A DNA stretch of 64,000 nucleotides from UKL13-2 sp044229235. Its GTDB lineage: Bacteria; Pseudomonadota; Gammaproteobacteria; Burkholderiales; Usitatibacteraceae. The notes beneath the pieces are model-generated. The model was not told where the DNA came from, did no database searches, and worked only from the letters and a program-made list of their open reading frames with translations. The stretch covers positions 62,001 to 126,000 of the forward strand of contig JBGATH010000002.1 in NCBI GenBank assembly GCA_044229235.1, in the 5' to 3' direction. A program made the position numbers and the translations under genes. Below are positions 26,176-33,916 of the stretch, in pieces; position 1 is the stretch's first letter; each line of letters opens with the position of its first letter.

Positions 26176-26313
26176 ATGAGCAACGAATCACTGTTTGCCC
26201 ATTCGATGCCCACCCTGCTCCCCACCATTCTTGCCGCTGCCCAACTGCTCGCTGCGCGCCTGCACGCCGCGTGTGACCAGGCGCGCCGCCGGCAGAAGGC
26301 GGGATCGCGATGA
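26176..26313 (+). CDS. Possible 45-residue leader peptide coupled to the sigma factor gene
   Basis: A short ORF from ATG 26176 with a hydrophobic middle (PTLLPTILAAAQLLAARLHAA) and a basic end (DQARRRQKAGSR). Its stop overlaps the sigma factor start as ATGA, the same coupling used by the next three genes. It may be a real small membrane-associated protein, or a leader that couples translation to the sigma gene. The family is not recognised. Confidence 0.4.
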   Translation: MSNESLFAHSMPTLLPTILAAAQLLAARLHAACDQARRRQKAGSR

Positions 26314-26855
26314 TCGCCTGGCTGCGTCCGTCGTCGGCGCACTTTGACCAGGCGGTGCGCGCGTATTCGCCGGAGCTGTTCCAGTACGCCTCCTGGCTGG
26401 CGCGCGACCGGCATCGCGCCGAGGACATCTTGCAGGAAGCGTTTACACGCGCCTGGAAGAACTGGAACCAGGTGGAAGACGAGGCCGGGCGCCGCAGCTG
26501 GCTTTACACCATCGTTCGCAACGAATTCCTGCGCGAGACCGGCAAGCTGAGCACCCGCGCCGAAGATCCGGCCGATGACGAGATCGTCGAAGTGCCGGAT
26601 GGCCTGGACTTCACCGTTGGAGTGGAAATCCGCGACCTGTTGGTGCGCCTGCCCGACAAATTCCTGGAGCCGCTGTTGCTGCAGTGCCTCATGGGCATGC
26701 CCTGCGAAGAAATCGCTGCGGTGATGGGCCTGTCGGTGGGCGCCACCATGACACGCCTCACCCGCGCCCGCCTGGCCCTGCATCAACTCATGCAGGACGC
26801 CGGCGAGCCGGCCAAACCGGCGCTGCGGCTGGTTCAATCCCGAGGTTCAAAATGA
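26310..26855 (+). CDS. ECF-type RNA polymerase sigma factor (first)
   Basis: A 181-residue ECF sigma factor. Region 2 is FDQAVRAYSPELFQYASWLARDRHRAEDILQ followed by EAFTRAWKNW, with the -10 recognition helix. Region 4 is LLLQCLMGMPCEEIAAVMGL then SVGATMTRLTRARLAL, the -35-binding helix-turn-helix. It should direct transcription of an envelope- or metal-stress regulon. Its stop overlaps the start of the next gene (ATGA), which encodes its probable antagonist. Confidence 0.9.
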   Translation: MIAWLRPSSAHFDQAVRAYSPELFQYASWLARDRHRAEDILQEAFTRAWKNWNQVEDEAGRRSWLYTIVRNEFLRETGKLSTRAEDPADDEIVEVPDGLDFTVGVEIRDLLVRLPDKFLEPLLLQCLMGMPCEEIAAVMGLSVGATMTRLTRARLALHQLMQDAGEPAKPALRLVQSRGSK

Positions 26856-27571
26856 ACGCGCAAGACCACAAGCAAGACGCCGCCCGCGCGCTGCTGGCTG
26901 ATCCACGCCGCACGACCGCGGCGCAGGACGAAATCATCCGCCGCGATGCCGCACTGGCCGCGCTGCAATCACAGCTCAATCAGCAGAACGACGCGCTCGC
27001 CAAATCGTTCGCCGAAGTGGTGCCGCCCGCCGGTCTGTCGGAGCGCATCATCCTGCGCGCCCGTTACCGGCAGCGTTCGAAGTGGCTGGCCGGCATCGCC
27101 GCCAGCGCGATGGTGGCGACGCTGACGTTTTTTTCCCTGCGCGAAACCGTCACGCCGCCGATCGCGGTGGCGATGCTGGATCACGTGGTGGAAGAAGCCG
27201 GTGAACTGGCTGACGACGGCAATGTTCCGGTGCAGACGGTGACAGCTTCGCTGCAGCGCGTGGGCGTGAAGTACAACGACCTCGGTTATCGCGTTCGCCA
27301 TCTGGCTGAATGCGTGGTGGACGGGCGCGTCGGCCGGCATCTGGTGATCAATACGCCGCAGGGCCTGATATCGTTCCTCATCGTGCCGCAACGCGCGGGC
27401 GAAATGCCGGCGCGCCTCGAACTGGCCCGGGCGGATTTCCAGGCGGTGCTGCGCCCGGCCAAGGGGCTGGCGATCGGCGGCTTCGTCGGCCGCCAATCCG
27501 GCAGCGCCGGCAAGGCCAACATGGATGCGCTGCTGCAGAAAATGTTTGACGCCAAGGCGGGGGACGCATGA
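26852..27571 (+). CDS. Probable anti-sigma factor (DUF3379-like)
   Basis: A 239-residue protein with a cytoplasmic N-terminal region of about 75 residues rich in Asp, Arg and Gln, one membrane helix (WLAGIAASAMVATLTFFSL) at about 77-95, and a periplasmic domain of about 140 residues. The length, topology and position right after an ECF sigma gene match the DUF3379 group. No zinc-finger anti-sigma motif is seen. It is wedged between two sigma genes, with ATGA overlaps on both sides, so it could act on either or both. Confidence 0.72.
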   Translation: MNAQDHKQDAARALLADPRRTTAAQDEIIRRDAALAALQSQLNQQNDALAKSFAEVVPPAGLSERIILRARYRQRSKWLAGIAASAMVATLTFFSLRETVTPPIAVAMLDHVVEEAGELADDGNVPVQTVTASLQRVGVKYNDLGYRVRHLAECVVDGRVGRHLVINTPQGLISFLIVPQRAGEMPARLELARADFQAVLRPAKGLAIGGFVGRQSGSAGKANMDALLQKMFDAKAGDA

Positions 27572-28140
27572 ACGCCATGTTCAACAACCCGGCCGCCGCC
27601 CGCGAGCTGGAAGCGCTGCGCCCCTACCTGATGCGCTACGCCCGCGCCAAGCTCAATGACCTGCATGTGGCCGAAGACGTGGTGCAGGAGACCATGCTCG
27701 CCGCGCTGGCCGGCAAGAGTCCGTTTGAAGGTCGCTCCGGCCTGCGCACCTGGCTGACCTCGATCCTCAAGCACAAGATCATCGACGTTTATCGCCGCCA
27801 GGCGACTGAGAACCGGCAGCATTTTCCCGCGCACGACGATGAAGCCGATGTATTGCCTGCGGAGGATGCGTTTCATGCGCTGGCGGAGGCCGAAGCGCGA
27901 CAGGAGCTGCTTGACCCGGCCGAGGAATATGAACGCCGGCAAGTAGCCGGCAATGTGATGCATGCGGTCAGCCGCCTGCCGTCGCGCCAGCGCGATGCGT
28001 TCGTGCTGGTGCATATGCACGGCGTCAGCGGCAGTGAAGCGGCGCAGCGCGTGGGGGTATCGCAATGCAACCTGTGGATCATCCTGCACCGCTCGCGCAA
28101 GGCCTTGCAGGCGCAGTTGCAGGAACTTCGTGCCGCGTAA
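27568..28140 (+). CDS. ECF-type RNA polymerase sigma factor (second)
   Basis: A 190-residue ECF sigma factor. ELEALRPYLMRYARAKLNDLHVAEDVVQETMLAAL gives region 2, RSGLRTWLTSILKHKIIDVYRR the end of region 2 and linker, and LPSRQRDAFVLVHMHGVSGSEAAQRVG with SQCNLWIILHRSRKALQ region 4. In this subgroup the sigma gene commonly precedes DUF2282-type bufferin genes, as here. It starts within the last codon of the anti-sigma gene. About 100 bases separate it from the bufferin precursor. Confidence 0.9.
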   Translation: MNAMFNNPAAARELEALRPYLMRYARAKLNDLHVAEDVVQETMLAALAGKSPFEGRSGLRTWLTSILKHKIIDVYRRQATENRQHFPAHDDEADVLPAEDAFHALAEAEARQELLDPAEEYERRQVAGNVMHAVSRLPSRQRDAFVLVHMHGVSGSEAAQRVGVSQCNLWIILHRSRKALQAQLQELRAA

Positions 28141-28243
28141 CAGCTTGTTCTGAATTGATGCAACCGCCCAATCGCGCATCCCGGCCGCGATCAGGCAAAC
28201 CACACCAAGCCGGAAATCTCCAAACCAACGAAAGGAAACATTC
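28141..28243 (+). promoter_or_regulatory. Upstream region of the bufferin precursor gene
   Basis: This gap holds the probable promoter and ribosome binding site (GAAAGGAA, about eight bases before ATG 28244) of the precursor gene. A TGCAACC at about 28158 could be an ECF sigma -35 element, but I could not pair it confidently with a -10. Confidence 0.35.
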
Positions 28244-28540
28244 ATGTCGATTCAATCCAAAGGTGCCGCCCTCGCTTCTGCCGCCGGCCTGCTCGCGCTG
28301 TCGCTGGGTGCATTTGGCGCGGATGCACCCAAGGGTAGCAAGGGTGCCGCGATCGCCGCCGGCGACAAGGTGCATTGCTACAACGTGCACGATTGCAAGG
28401 GCAACTCCGACTGCAAGACCGCTGAACACAGCTGCAAGGGCCAGAACGGCTGCAAGGGTCATGGCTTCAAGGCCGTGGCCGCCAACGAATGCCTTGCCAA
28501 GGGCGGCACCATCGGCGACATCGCGGCCAAGAAGTCGTAA
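28244..28540 (+). CDS. bufA: Bufferin-type RiPP precursor (BufA2/DUF2282-like)
   Basis: A 98-residue precursor peptide. Residues 1-26 form a signal peptide ending AFGADA, so export is to the periplasm. The mature part contains six cysteines at 45, 51, 57, 64, 70 and 83, arranged as HCYNVHDC, SDCKTAEHSC and NGCKGHGF. This Cys/Lys-rich pattern matches BufA2-type bufferins, in which an MNIO enzyme converts cysteines to thiooxazole-type groups that bind copper. The MNIO and DUF2063 genes follow. Family knowledge comes from recently described bufferins; metal binding here is inferred. Confidence 0.85.
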   Translation: MSIQSKGAALASAAGLLALSLGAFGADAPKGSKGAAIAAGDKVHCYNVHDCKGNSDCKTAEHSCKGQNGCKGHGFKAVAANECLAKGGTIGDIAAKKS

Positions 28541-28586
28541 TCATCGCAACTTGTTTTTTGTTTGATCTCCCCTGAGTGAGCCTTGG

Positions 28587-28620
28587 GCGGTGTCACCGCA
28601 AGGTGGCACCGCACTTTTTT
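28587..28620 (+). terminator. Terminator-like hairpin between bufA and bufB
   Basis: The stem GCGGTGTCACC / GGTGGCACCGC (one G-U pair) with a GCAA tetraloop is followed by ACTTTTTT. It ends eight bases before the MNIO start codon, so read-through would be partial and would favour excess precursor over the modifying enzymes. Confidence 0.8.
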
Positions 28621-28627
28621 CAAGACC

Positions 28628-29500
28628 ATGCCAACCGACAAGCGCGCGCCACTGACTACGCCCTCTCCCGGCTTCGGCCTCGGGTTACGCAGCGCGCACT
28701 ACGCTGATTTCCTGGCGGCACCGCAGCCGCTCGACTGGCTGGAAATCATTTCCGAGAATTACTTCGGCGCCGGCGGCAAGCCGCTCGATATGCTCGACCG
28801 CATCCGCGCCGATTACCCGATGGTGATGCACGGCGTATCGCTGTCGATCGGTTCGGCAGACGGTCTTGATCCTGCGTATCTGAAACAGTTGCGCGCCCTG
28901 GCGGATCGCGTGCAGCCGCTGTGGATCTCCGATCACCTGTGCTGGACCGGCATCGCCGGACAGAATTCGCACGACCTGCTGCCCTTGCCCTACACGGAGG
29001 AGGCGCTGCGCCTTGTTGTCGCGCACATTCGCCAGGTGCAGGATGTGCTGCAGCGCCGCTTCGTCATTGAAAACGTCTCCAGTTACTTCACCTACCGCTC
29101 GGATGAAATGACCGAGTGGCAATTCCTGCGGCACGTCTGCGAGGAAGCCGACTGCCTGTTGCTGCTGGACGTGAACAACATCTTTGTGAGCAGCGTCAAC
29201 CACGGCTTCGATGCGCGCGAATTCCTGCAGCATATTCCTGCCGAGCGCGTGCAGCAGATTCATCTGGCCGGTCACAGCGACAATGGTGACCATATTGTCG
29301 ATACCCACGATCACGCCGTGGCCGAACCGGTGTGGAAACTGTATGCCGCCGCGTGCCGGCACCTGGGCAATGTCGCCACCATGATCGAGCGCGATGACAA
29401 TATTCCGGCGCTGGACGAACTGCTGGCGGAAGTAGGGCGGGCGCGTTGCATTGCCGATGGTGCCGGCTCCCCATTCGTTCCGGCGAGGCTGGCGGCGTGA
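28628..29500 (+). CDS. bufB: MNIO family enzyme (DUF692), bufferin-modifying BufB
   Basis: A 290-residue member of the multinuclear non-haem iron-dependent oxidative enzymes. Family landmarks in order: GFGLGLRSAHY, the HGVSLSIG strand with a metal histidine, SDHLCW, ENVSSYFTY with the conserved Glu, LLLDVNNIFVSS with the conserved Asp, IHLAGHSD and DTHDHAV. These supply the His/Glu/Asp ligands of the iron centre in a TIM barrel. It should modify cysteines of the precursor encoded just upstream. ATG 28628 has no good Shine-Dalgarno and lies eight bases after a terminator hairpin. Confidence 0.92.
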   Translation: MPTDKRAPLTTPSPGFGLGLRSAHYADFLAAPQPLDWLEIISENYFGAGGKPLDMLDRIRADYPMVMHGVSLSIGSADGLDPAYLKQLRALADRVQPLWISDHLCWTGIAGQNSHDLLPLPYTEEALRLVVAHIRQVQDVLQRRFVIENVSSYFTYRSDEMTEWQFLRHVCEEADCLLLLDVNNIFVSSVNHGFDAREFLQHIPAERVQQIHLAGHSDNGDHIVDTHDHAVAEPVWKLYAAACRHLGNVATMIERDDNIPALDELLAEVGRARCIADGAGSPFVPARLAA

Positions 29501-29538
29501 TGACGCCTGTTCAAATTCTGCCTTTCGCTAACTGTATG

Positions 29539-29690
29539 GCCCTTCCCCGGCGGAGGCCGGGGGCCAAGTTAGATTTCTTCGAAATGCGGGAAAACTTGGG
29601 CCAATCCACTGCATTGGATTGGCGTTCGTCGGGCGCAGAGCATGCTCTGCGAATTCCCCGTCTCACCCCCTGCCTGCGCCGGGGAAGGAA
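29539..29690. repeat. Family B inverted repeat, copy 2, inside the bufferin operon
   Basis: Left arm cccttccccggcggaggccg and right arm ctgcctgcgccggggaagga are inverted across about 110 bases. Inside lie ccaagtt/aacttgg and a perfect CCAATCCA / TGGATTGG hairpin at 29602-29623. It fills the gap between bufB and bufC, where such genes are normally adjacent. Confidence 0.7.
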
Positions 29691-29708
29691 TTAAAGGGTG
29701 CCTTCACC

Positions 29709-30482
29709 GTGCAACTCCAGTCCCTACAGCACGACTTCCTCGCCTTCCTTCACGACGCGCCAAACGAATTCGTGACGCGCGTGGCCATCGGCGGCCGCCT
29801 CACTTCCGATCGACGCCTCGCCATCTATCACCACGCCTTTCGCGCACGCCTGCTGGAAGTGATGCAGGACGTGTTCGAGCGTACCTGGGCCTACCTGGGT
29901 GACGAAGTGTTCGCCGGCGACGTAAATGGCTTCATCGCCGATCACCCACCCGCCGAGCGCACGCTCAATCGCTTCGGCGCGCAGTTCCCGGCGTGGCTGG
30001 CGCGGCACTACCCGCGCGATCGCGACATCGCCGAAGTCGCCACCCTGGACTGGATGCTGCGCTGCGCATTCGATGGCGCGGATTGCCCGCCGCTGCAGAT
30101 TGATGCGCTCGCGGCGCTCGATGCCGACGCCTGGTCGCGCGCCGGCTTTGAATTTCATCCCACGCTGGCGGTGGCACCCGTCACCCACAATGCGGCCGGC
30201 ATCTGGGAAGCGCTGGAACACGGCAACGCGCCGCCGGCTGCCGCTGCGCTGGCGACACCCGCTCTCCTGCTGGTGTGGCGCAAACAGTTCCAGCCGCATT
30301 TCATCACCATCGATGCCGTCGAAGCCGAAGCCATTGCCATGCTGCGTGATGGTCTGAGCTTCGCCACCACCTGCGCGTCGCTTGATGTGCGGCATCCCGG
30401 GTGCGAAATCGCACAGTTCATCGGCACCGCGCTGCGCCGCTGGATGGATGAGGAAATGCTGGTGGGTATCACGCACGTCTGA
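29709..30482 (+). CDS. bufC: DUF2063 protein, bufferin partner BufC
   Basis: A 257-residue protein of the DUF2063 family (putative DNA-binding or substrate-docking domain). The N-terminal half carries the family pattern VTRVAIGGRLTSDRRLAIYHHAFRARLLEVM then FERTWAYLGDEVF, and the C-terminal half is a winged-helix-like region ending GTALRRWMDEEMLVG. Partners of this type help MNIO enzymes recognise their precursor. GTG 29709 is preferred: longer readings would start inside the family B repeat. Its ribosome binding site (AAAGGG) appears to be supplied by the repeat edge. Confidence 0.85.
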   Translation: MQLQSLQHDFLAFLHDAPNEFVTRVAIGGRLTSDRRLAIYHHAFRARLLEVMQDVFERTWAYLGDEVFAGDVNGFIADHPPAERTLNRFGAQFPAWLARHYPRDRDIAEVATLDWMLRCAFDGADCPPLQIDALAALDADAWSRAGFEFHPTLAVAPVTHNAAGIWEALEHGNAPPAAAALATPALLLVWRKQFQPHFITIDAVEAEAIAMLRDGLSFATTCASLDVRHPGCEIAQFIGTALRRWMDEEMLVGITHV

Positions 30483-30635
30483 GCTTCGTTCGCCGCTGTG
30501 ACCAACCGCACTCAGGCTCCGGTGCGCTTGCATTTCGCACACGCAATTTCGCATTTCATCGCCCGGCCCAAGACAGCCGCGGCGGTCATCGGCATGATGC
30601 GTCTCACGACAAACTTCAATGACTCAGGAGACCGC

Positions 30636-31058
30636 ATGACCCCGCAGCAGATCGCCCTCGTCCGCAGTTCTTTTGCCTTGGTTGCGCCCATCGCCGATTC
30701 GGCAGCGAGCCTGTTTTACAGCCGCCTGTTCGAACTCGATCCGTCGTTGCGCCCGCTGTTCAAAACCAATCTCGAATCGCAGGGAAACAAACTCATGGGT
30801 ATGATTGCCAGCGCCGTGTCCTTGCTCGACCAGCCGGAAAAACTGATGCCGGTGGTGCGCAACCTCGGCCGGCGGCACGTCGGCTACGGCGTCGAGGAGC
30901 GGCACTACGAGACGGTCGGCAGCGCGCTGCTGTGGACACTGGAAAAAGGGCTGGGTGCAGAGTTCACACCGGAAGTCGAGAGTGCATGGGCCGTGGTCTA
31001 CGGCACGCTGGCGACGACCATGCAGCGTGCGGCAGAGGAAATGTTTGAAGCGGCGTAG
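30636..31058 (+). CDS. Single-domain bacterial globin
   Basis: A 140-residue haemoglobin of the Vitreoscilla/flavohaemoglobin-globin type. SFALVAPIADSAASLFYSRLFELDPSLRPLF matches the A-C helices, with the CD-corner phenylalanine, and LGRRHVGYGVEERHY contains the proximal (F8) histidine. TLEKGLGAEFTPEVESAWAVVYGTLATTM is the H helix. ATG 30636 has CAGGAG eight bases upstream. It may bind oxygen or NO. It follows bufC by about 150 bases on the same strand; whether it belongs to the bufferin operon is uncertain. Confidence 0.88.
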   Translation: MTPQQIALVRSSFALVAPIADSAASLFYSRLFELDPSLRPLFKTNLESQGNKLMGMIASAVSLLDQPEKLMPVVRNLGRRHVGYGVEERHYETVGSALLWTLEKGLGAEFTPEVESAWAVVYGTLATTMQRAAEEMFEAA

Positions 31059-31149
31059 GTAAGAGCTGCGGCTTGTGCCGCCATCGTGTTCGGGGCCGTC
31101 TGCAGGATGCACATTGCAAATCCCCCGATGTGCGCGGCGTTGATCATCA

Positions 31150-31355
31150 CGTTGCATCGCCCCCTTTAGGAAAGGGGGCAAGCGCTGCGACAGTGGACAA
31201 GCTCTGCAGCAATGCACAAGCTCTACGGCAGCGGTTGTTCTCTAGGCCGACGCGGGCTTTTGCATATCGCTGACTGCGGGTTCGAAGAAGTTTCTCCAGT
31301 TTCCACACGACACGCCTGCACCGACCCGCCCCCTTTCCTAAAGGGGGCAACGCCC
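31150..31355. repeat. Family C paired palindromes (about 200 bp element)
   Basis: GCCCCCTTTAGGAAAGGGGGC at 31159-31179 and its reverse form at 31328-31348 face each other about 150 bases apart, with gttgc/gcaac at the outer edges. This gives an element with terminal inverted repeats and no coding content. Together with copy 5 of family A it fills the 450-base gap between the globin and patatin genes. Confidence 0.7.
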
Positions 31356-31431
31356 TCTCGCACCATCACCTGGCGAGGCGTGGGGGATTTGCGCTGCACA
31401 ATCCAGCGACAGTACCCAGCACCAACAGCAG

Positions 31432-31497
31432 AAACCCCAGCAAGCGCGCCCTTCCCAGGCCACAAATACCCGGAGCGCCGCGCCAGTGCTTGTGTCT
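31432..31497. repeat. Family A palindromic intergenic repeat, copy 5
   Basis: A diverged copy: left arm aaaccccagcaagcgcgc, right arm cgccgcgccagtgcttgtgt, with centre cccaggccacaaatacccgg. It ends 18 bases from the stop codon of the patatin-like gene. Confidence 0.7.
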
Positions 31498-31514
31498 GGC
31501 ACCTTTGTCCCTGC

Positions 31515-33758
31515 TCAAGGCTGGCCGAGAAACAGGTAGAAGGCAGAGCTGCCACCAAAAGTTTTGCCCGCTCCCAGATAGAGCGGGCCGATGATGGTTT
31601 CTGCGCCGAGTATCAGCGCGGAGGCGCGCTTGAGCTTGTTGAGACGGATGGATTCGTTCTCTGCGAAGGTATTGCCCAGCTCGAACGAAGCGCCCGCGAA
31701 TACAGTGCCTCCGAGTGCGCCGGGCAGGCGGCCCACCTCGCGAAACACCACCGTGCGCGACACCAGCGCGCGCGTGCCAAGAAGACTGCGCACCGGCGTA
31801 CCGGACAGGTTGAGGAATCCGCCGATGCCGGCGGCGCCTCCCGGGCCGGCGTCGACAAACTGCAGCGCCGGATACAGCGTGTACTGTCCTTTGCTGACCG
31901 CAAAATCGGCCGCCAGCACGCGTCGTTTGCCGACGGCGTCCGCACCATCGTTGTCGCGCACCCGCTGCCACGAGGCGTACACGCTGTAGCCGCTGCGCGG
32001 AAAGTTGGCGCTGTCGTGGGTGTCGAGGCGCAAGTTGATCTCGTCGGCGGTGTAGTGCGCCTTGGTGCTGCCGAAAGGCACGCCAACGATCACCGGTTCG
32101 GCCGTGGCGCGGGTACGCGTCTGGCCGACGCGCACTTCACCGATCAGCCCGATTTGCCGGCCAACAAAGACGCCCAGGCTTCTTTCAGTGAGATTGAATC
32201 GTGCCACCGCCCGGTTGTCGCTGTAGATGTCGGTGTCGTAGCCAAGATAGTTGTGGCCGGCGGCAACAAACCAGTCCTGGTTTCGCGTCACCGGCTGGTA
32301 GAACTCGGTTTCAAAACGGCGCGTGCCGCCCACCTGCAGGATGTTGCGCCATTCGCCGCCGTAGCTATTCACCCATGGCGTGGTGTGGGCGGCCAACAGG
32401 TCAAAGCGACTGCTGCTCTTGAAATCGCTTTGCAGCCGCAGGCCGAAGCGCAGGTTGCCACCGCCCCATTCCACCTCGGTCGGGTGCACCACCAGCGTGC
32501 GATCCAGGTCCCGGCCCTGCAGCTTGAAGTCGATGCGCTCGAAATCGCCGCGCGCGCCCAGCTTGCGGATGCGCGAGCCCAGTTCCGCATCGGTCAGCAC
32601 GCTGCCTGGCGGGAGGTCGAGCATGGCCTTGAGCACCTCGGGGCTGGAGCGTTCGGTGCCCTGCACCAGAATCTGATTGACCACGATGCTGTGCGAAACA
32701 CCGGAGCGCGCGACCCGCGCGGCCTCGATCACGGCTGCCTGTTGCGCCGGCAGCGACAGTTCGCGCAATCTCGCTGCCATTGCGCGTGCCGCCACCTCAC
32801 CGCGCGTCAATATCGCCGCCCCGTTGTCGAAATCGGAAAAGCTGACATCGCGCAGATCGGGCGAGATCAGGATGTCGCGTGGCGTCAGTTCCGCCAGCGA
32901 CTGGCGCACGTTCTGCTCGGTGAGAATGTTGATCATCTGCTGGGCAATGTTGAGCGCGCTGTCGAGATTTTCGCGCGGCATCAGCGGCGTACCGACGTTG
33001 ACGGCGATGATGACCTCGGCGCCCATCTGGCGCGCCACGTCCACCGGCAGGTTGCGCGCCAGGCCGCCGTCGGCCAGCAGTTGCCCGCGCAATTCCAGCG
33101 GCACGAAGGCGCCGGGGATCGACATCGAGGCGCGCATGGCGTTGAACAGGGTGGTGTCTGCCAGCACCACCAGCTCGCCCGACACCAGGTCGGTGGCCAC
33201 GCTGCGAAACGGCACCGCCAGGTCATCCAGGTTGCTTACTTCCAGCGAGGGCGTGGCGATGCTGCGCAGCACCTCATCGAGCACATGACTGCGGAAGGTG
33301 CCGCGCGGCAGAGTCAGCCCCTGCAGGGTCAGGCCGAAGGCGAAGCGGCTGATGGTGCGGTTGTCTTCTTCCCTGCGTCGGAAGTCCATGTCCTCGCGCG
33401 GGGCCTTGGTGGTGAACACATCGTTCCAGCGCGTGCGGCGCACGGTTTCTTCGAGTTTCTCGACCGGATAGCCGGCCGCGTACGCACCGCCGACCACCGC
33501 GCCCATGCTGGTGCCGATCACCATGTCGACCGGCACGTTCAGTTCACGCAGCACTTTGAGCACGCCGATATGCGCGAAGCCGCGCGCACCACCGCCGGAG
33601 AGCACCAAAGCGACCTTGGGGCGTTTTTGCGGAGACGCGGTCGGCGTCGATGCGGGTACCGCCGTCGCAGGCACGGAAAGCGCCGCGGATGGACTGTCTG
33701 ATGCATGCAGCGGCGAGGTGAAAAACAGGGTGACAACCAAGGCAAGGTATAACCGCAT
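31515..33758 (-). CDS. Patatin-like phospholipase with POTRA and outer-membrane beta-barrel
   Basis: A 747-residue exported protein of the PlpD type. After a signal peptide (MRLYLALVVTLFFTSPLHAS) comes a patatin lipase domain: oxyanion loop GGGARGFAH, nucleophile serine in GTSMG, and catalytic aspartate in ADGGLARN. A POTRA-like segment follows (about residues 370-440), then a C-terminal region rich in beta strands of the surface-antigen/BamA type, ending in FYLFLGQP. Such proteins are outer-membrane lipases, secreted (type Vd) or retained. The start at 33758 has GGAG six bases upstream. Confidence 0.87.
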   Translation of the reverse strand: MRLYLALVVTLFFTSPLHASDSPSAALSVPATAVPASTPTASPQKRPKVALVLSGGGARGFAHIGVLKVLRELNVPVDMVIGTSMGAVVGGAYAAGYPVEKLEETVRRTRWNDVFTTKAPREDMDFRRREEDNRTISRFAFGLTLQGLTLPRGTFRSHVLDEVLRSIATPSLEVSNLDDLAVPFRSVATDLVSGELVVLADTTLFNAMRASMSIPGAFVPLELRGQLLADGGLARNLPVDVARQMGAEVIIAVNVGTPLMPRENLDSALNIAQQMINILTEQNVRQSLAELTPRDILISPDLRDVSFSDFDNGAAILTRGEVAARAMAARLRELSLPAQQAAVIEAARVARSGVSHSIVVNQILVQGTERSSPEVLKAMLDLPPGSVLTDAELGSRIRKLGARGDFERIDFKLQGRDLDRTLVVHPTEVEWGGGNLRFGLRLQSDFKSSSRFDLLAAHTTPWVNSYGGEWRNILQVGGTRRFETEFYQPVTRNQDWFVAAGHNYLGYDTDIYSDNRAVARFNLTERSLGVFVGRQIGLIGEVRVGQTRTRATAEPVIVGVPFGSTKAHYTADEINLRLDTHDSANFPRSGYSVYASWQRVRDNDGADAVGKRRVLAADFAVSKGQYTLYPALQFVDAGPGGAAGIGGFLNLSGTPVRSLLGTRALVSRTVVFREVGRLPGALGGTVFAGASFELGNTFAENESIRLNKLKRASALILGAETIIGPLYLGAGKTFGGSSAFYLFLGQP

Positions 33759-33811
33759 GCCCATCTCCGACGGTGACAAACACCGGAGATGTTAGTGGGT
33801 TTTACTGTGCG

Positions 33812-33875
33812 GAGTGCACTTGTTGCACGGGATGCACGGGGTGCATGGGGCGCACGCGGTGCACGGGGTACTACA
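33812..33875. repeat. Short degenerate tandem repeat (TGCACGGG-like units)
   Basis: About six imperfect copies of a 9-12 base unit around tgcacgggg (gtgcacttg, tgcacggga, tgcacgggg, tgcatgggg, cgcacgcgg, tgcacgggg) lie upstream of the patatin gene. It could vary in copy number between strains. Confidence 0.6.
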
Positions 33876-33916
33876 CCACTGCAGTTGGCAGGGCGACACC
33901 CCCTCCCGGCCGAGTG

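Noticed and set aside
29619..29708. Upstream extension of bufC
   Set aside because: The extension translates the family B repeat and is unlike any DUF2063 protein.
31212..33701. A long plus-strand open frame opposite the patatin-like gene
   Set aside because: Composition is Arg/His/Gln-rich and it covers a clear patatin-beta-barrel gene on the other strand; it also begins inside repeats.
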